From Prosopocoilus inquinatus (taxonomy: Eukaryota > Arthropoda > Insecta > Coleoptera > Lucanidae): a DNA stretch of 64,000 nt. Made by a program: the position numbers and the translations under genes. The notes under the pieces are model-generated. The model did no database searches, had not been told where the DNA came from, and worked only from the letters and a program-made list of their open reading frames with translations. Location: positions 36,001 through 100,000 of the forward strand of contig JAYKNF010000068.1 in the NCBI GenBank assembly GCA_036172665.1, given 5' to 3'. Positions 63,163 to 64,000 of this stretch are shown here, one piece after another. How positions within the stretch are numbered: position 1 is the first letter of the stretch; every line of letters begins with the position of its first letter.

Positions 63163-63360
63163 GTGTTGTTTCGTTTAAAACTATTTCCAGCTTCTGCTGC
63201 GTCCGAAAATTTCGTTTCTTTCGTTTAAAACTATTTCCAGCTGCTGCTGCGTCCGAAACGTCGTATCTCACATCAGAGTTACTGGAGTCCATCGAAACGC
63301 CAAATAACATGATAGATGAGTAAGGATCGATTAGATACATCACAGGAACAACGCTAATGC
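63163..63360. repeat. 198-bp monomer with a 50-bp internal direct duplication
   Basis: TCGTTTAAAACTATTTCCAG occurs at 63171 and again at 63221, a direct repeat with a 50-bp step. The second copy continues CTGCTGCTGCG where the first has CTTCTGCTGCG, so the two halves come from different monomer types. One A is also missing after GTCCGAA (63252-63260), giving net +49 bp. The junction lies in GTTTCTTTCG. Because 198 is 3 x 66, an accidental 103-codon minus-strand frame (63032-63343) crosses it. Confidence 0.85.
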
Positions 63361-63956
63361 GTGTTGTTTCGTTTAAAACTATTTCCAGCTTCTGCTGCTT
63401 CCGAGGACTTTGTATCCTACATCAGACTTACTGGAGTCCATCCAAACGTCAAATAACATGTTAGATAAGTAAGGATCGTTTAGATACATCACAGGAACAA
63501 CGCTAATGCGTGTTGTTTCGTTTAAAACTATTTCCAGCTTCTGCTGCGTCCGAAAATTTCGTATCTCACATCAGAGATACTGGAGTCCATCCAAACGTCA
63601 AATAACATGATAGATGAGTAAGGATCGATTAGATACATCACAGGAATAACGCTAATACGTGTTGTTTCGTTTAAAAGTATTTCCAGCTCTTGCTGCGTCC
63701 AAAAACTTCGTATCTCACATCAGAGTTACTAGAGTCCATCGAAACGTCAAATAACATGACAGATGAGTAAGGATCGATTAGATACATCACAGGAACAACG
63801 CTAATGCGTGTTGTTTCGTTTAAAACTATTTCCAGCTTCTGCTGCGTCCGAAAATTTCGTATCTCACATCATAGTTACTGGAGTCCATCGAAACGCCAAA
63901 TAACATGATAGATGAGTAAGGATCGATTAGATACAGCACAGGAACAACGCTAATAC

Positions 63957-64000
63957 GTGTTGTTTGAAACGTCAAATAACATGATAGATGAGTAAGGATC
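63957..64000. repeat. Truncated terminal monomer fragment
   Basis: The unit starts GTGTTGTTT and jumps at about 63965 to GAAACGTCAAATAAC. About 73 bp normally lying between these parts are lost. The window ends 36 bp later, so the rest of the unit is not visible. Confidence 0.8.

Larger units (their letters stand above)
1..64000. repeat. 149-bp satellite DNA array, about 430 head-to-tail monomers
   Basis: The motif GTGTTGTTTCG (G and T variants included) recurs every 149 bp from position 1 to the end, always in the same orientation. Starts at 1, 150, 299, 448, 2981, 28142, 37082, 41243, 45403, 55821 and 62812 were checked. They fit n x 149 exactly once ten 2-bp, four 11-bp and three 1-bp deletions are subtracted. 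There is no inverted segment, no insertion of unrelated sequence and no stretch of unique DNA. Neighbouring monomers differ at many sites, while monomers one higher-order period apart are nearly identical; this is the hallmark of a higher-order satellite. A centromeric or pericentromeric location is inferred from family knowledge and is not shown by the sequence. The satellite family is not one I recognise. Confidence 0.99.
62514..64000. repeat. Irregular right end of the array
   Basis: In the last 1.5 kb regular 149-bp phasing breaks three times (202-bp, 198-bp and terminal truncated units), after 422 monomers with only small indels. Several units carry private changes: GCTGCTTCCGAGGAC and GTATCCTACATC near 63396-63422, AAAAGTATTTCC near 63673, CAGGAATAACGC near 63642, and CATCATAGTTAC near 63868. 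This is compatible with the edge of a homogenised domain. No non-satellite sequence is reached. Confidence 0.8.

Noticed and set aside
2999..63343. Fifteen minus-strand reading frames of 83, 97 and 103 codons that look like a family of small repeat proteins
   Set aside because: They lie inside satellite monomers, appear only where indels make a unit length divisible by three, have no signal or domain I recognise, and end at a stop present in almost every monomer. They are better explained as chance frames.
1..64000. CRISPR array
   Set aside because: The repeating unit is 149 bp and similar along its whole length. There are no short repeats separated by unrelated spacers, and no cas genes.
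1..64000. CENP-B box within the monomer
   Set aside because: TTTCGTTTAAAAC resembles the first part of the box (TTCG, then A four bases later, then C), but the required CGGG is absent and I see no CGGG or CCCG in the consensus.
1..64000. Plasmid or replication-origin iterons
   Set aside because: Iterons are about 20 bp and few in number, and lie beside a replication gene. Here the unit is 149 bp with hundreds of copies and no gene.
1..64000. rRNA or tRNA gene cluster
   Set aside because: No tRNA B-box or 5S internal control region was recognised in the monomer, and 149 bp with no separate spacer does not fit an rDNA unit.
1..64000. Transposon-derived tandem repeat (for example Helitron or MITE internal array)
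   Set aside because: No terminal inverted repeats, target-site duplications, poly-A tracts or transposase fragments are visible. The origin of the monomer cannot be settled from this window.
1..64000. GTTTAAAAC and ATCGAT palindromes as hairpins or terminators
   Set aside because: The arms are only 3-4 bp, they occur in nearly every monomer and are not followed by T runs. They have no more structure than short chance palindromes.
62514..64000. Transition to unique chromosomal sequence or an inserted element at the right end
   Set aside because: Every segment, including the irregular junctions, can be matched to parts of the same monomer. No foreign sequence is present before the window ends.

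Overview
The whole 64 kb window is one uninterrupted satellite DNA array. A monomer of 149 bp is repeated head to tail in one orientation from the first base to the last. Counting monomer starts gives about 430 units (429 plus a terminal fragment). The phase can be followed across the window: every departure from a multiple of 149 is explained by a small set of length variants (ten 147-bp units, four 138-bp units, three 148-bp units) and three irregular units in the last 1.2 kb. I found no protein-coding gene, RNA gene, mobile element, CRISPR array, promoter or unique sequence on either strand.

Organism: a long satellite with higher-order repeats (HORs) points to a eukaryotic chromosome, most likely centromeric or pericentromeric heterochromatin. 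The consensus monomer is about 40% GC and has 9 CpG dinucleotides where base composition predicts about 6. Methylation-driven CpG loss is therefore not evident, which fits many invertebrates (for example insects) better than vertebrates. I do not recognise the satellite family and do not name a species.

Layout. (1) 1-9.1 kb: a 37-monomer block of 5,511 bp, followed by a partial second copy. (2) 1.3-28 kb: a recurrent 13-monomer HOR of 1,935 bp (six copies), alternating from 8.8 kb on with a shortened ten-monomer form. A 4,764-bp (32-monomer) tandem duplication covers 14.7-24.2 kb. (3) 28-35 kb: a mosaic built from 14- and 16-monomer steps. (4) 35.0-52.1 kb: left flank L, three tandem copies of a 28-monomer HOR (4,161, 4,160 and 4,160 bp), right flank R. 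(5) 52.1-53.7 kb: a mosaic joint. (6) 53.7-62.5 kb: the same L-HOR-R arrangement with a single HOR, shorter than the first block by exactly two HOR lengths (8,321 bp). (7) 62.5-64.0 kb: truncated, partly duplicated and more divergent monomers, as expected near an array edge or breakpoint.

The best lead is the single-HOR block at 53.7-62.5 kb. It carries a copy-1 marker on its left and a copy-2/3 marker on its right, which is the pattern expected from unequal exchange between HOR copies. The only open reading frames of note, all on the minus strand, occur exactly where a unit length happens to be a multiple of three (147, 138 or 198 bp). I treat them as by-products of the repeat and not as genes.
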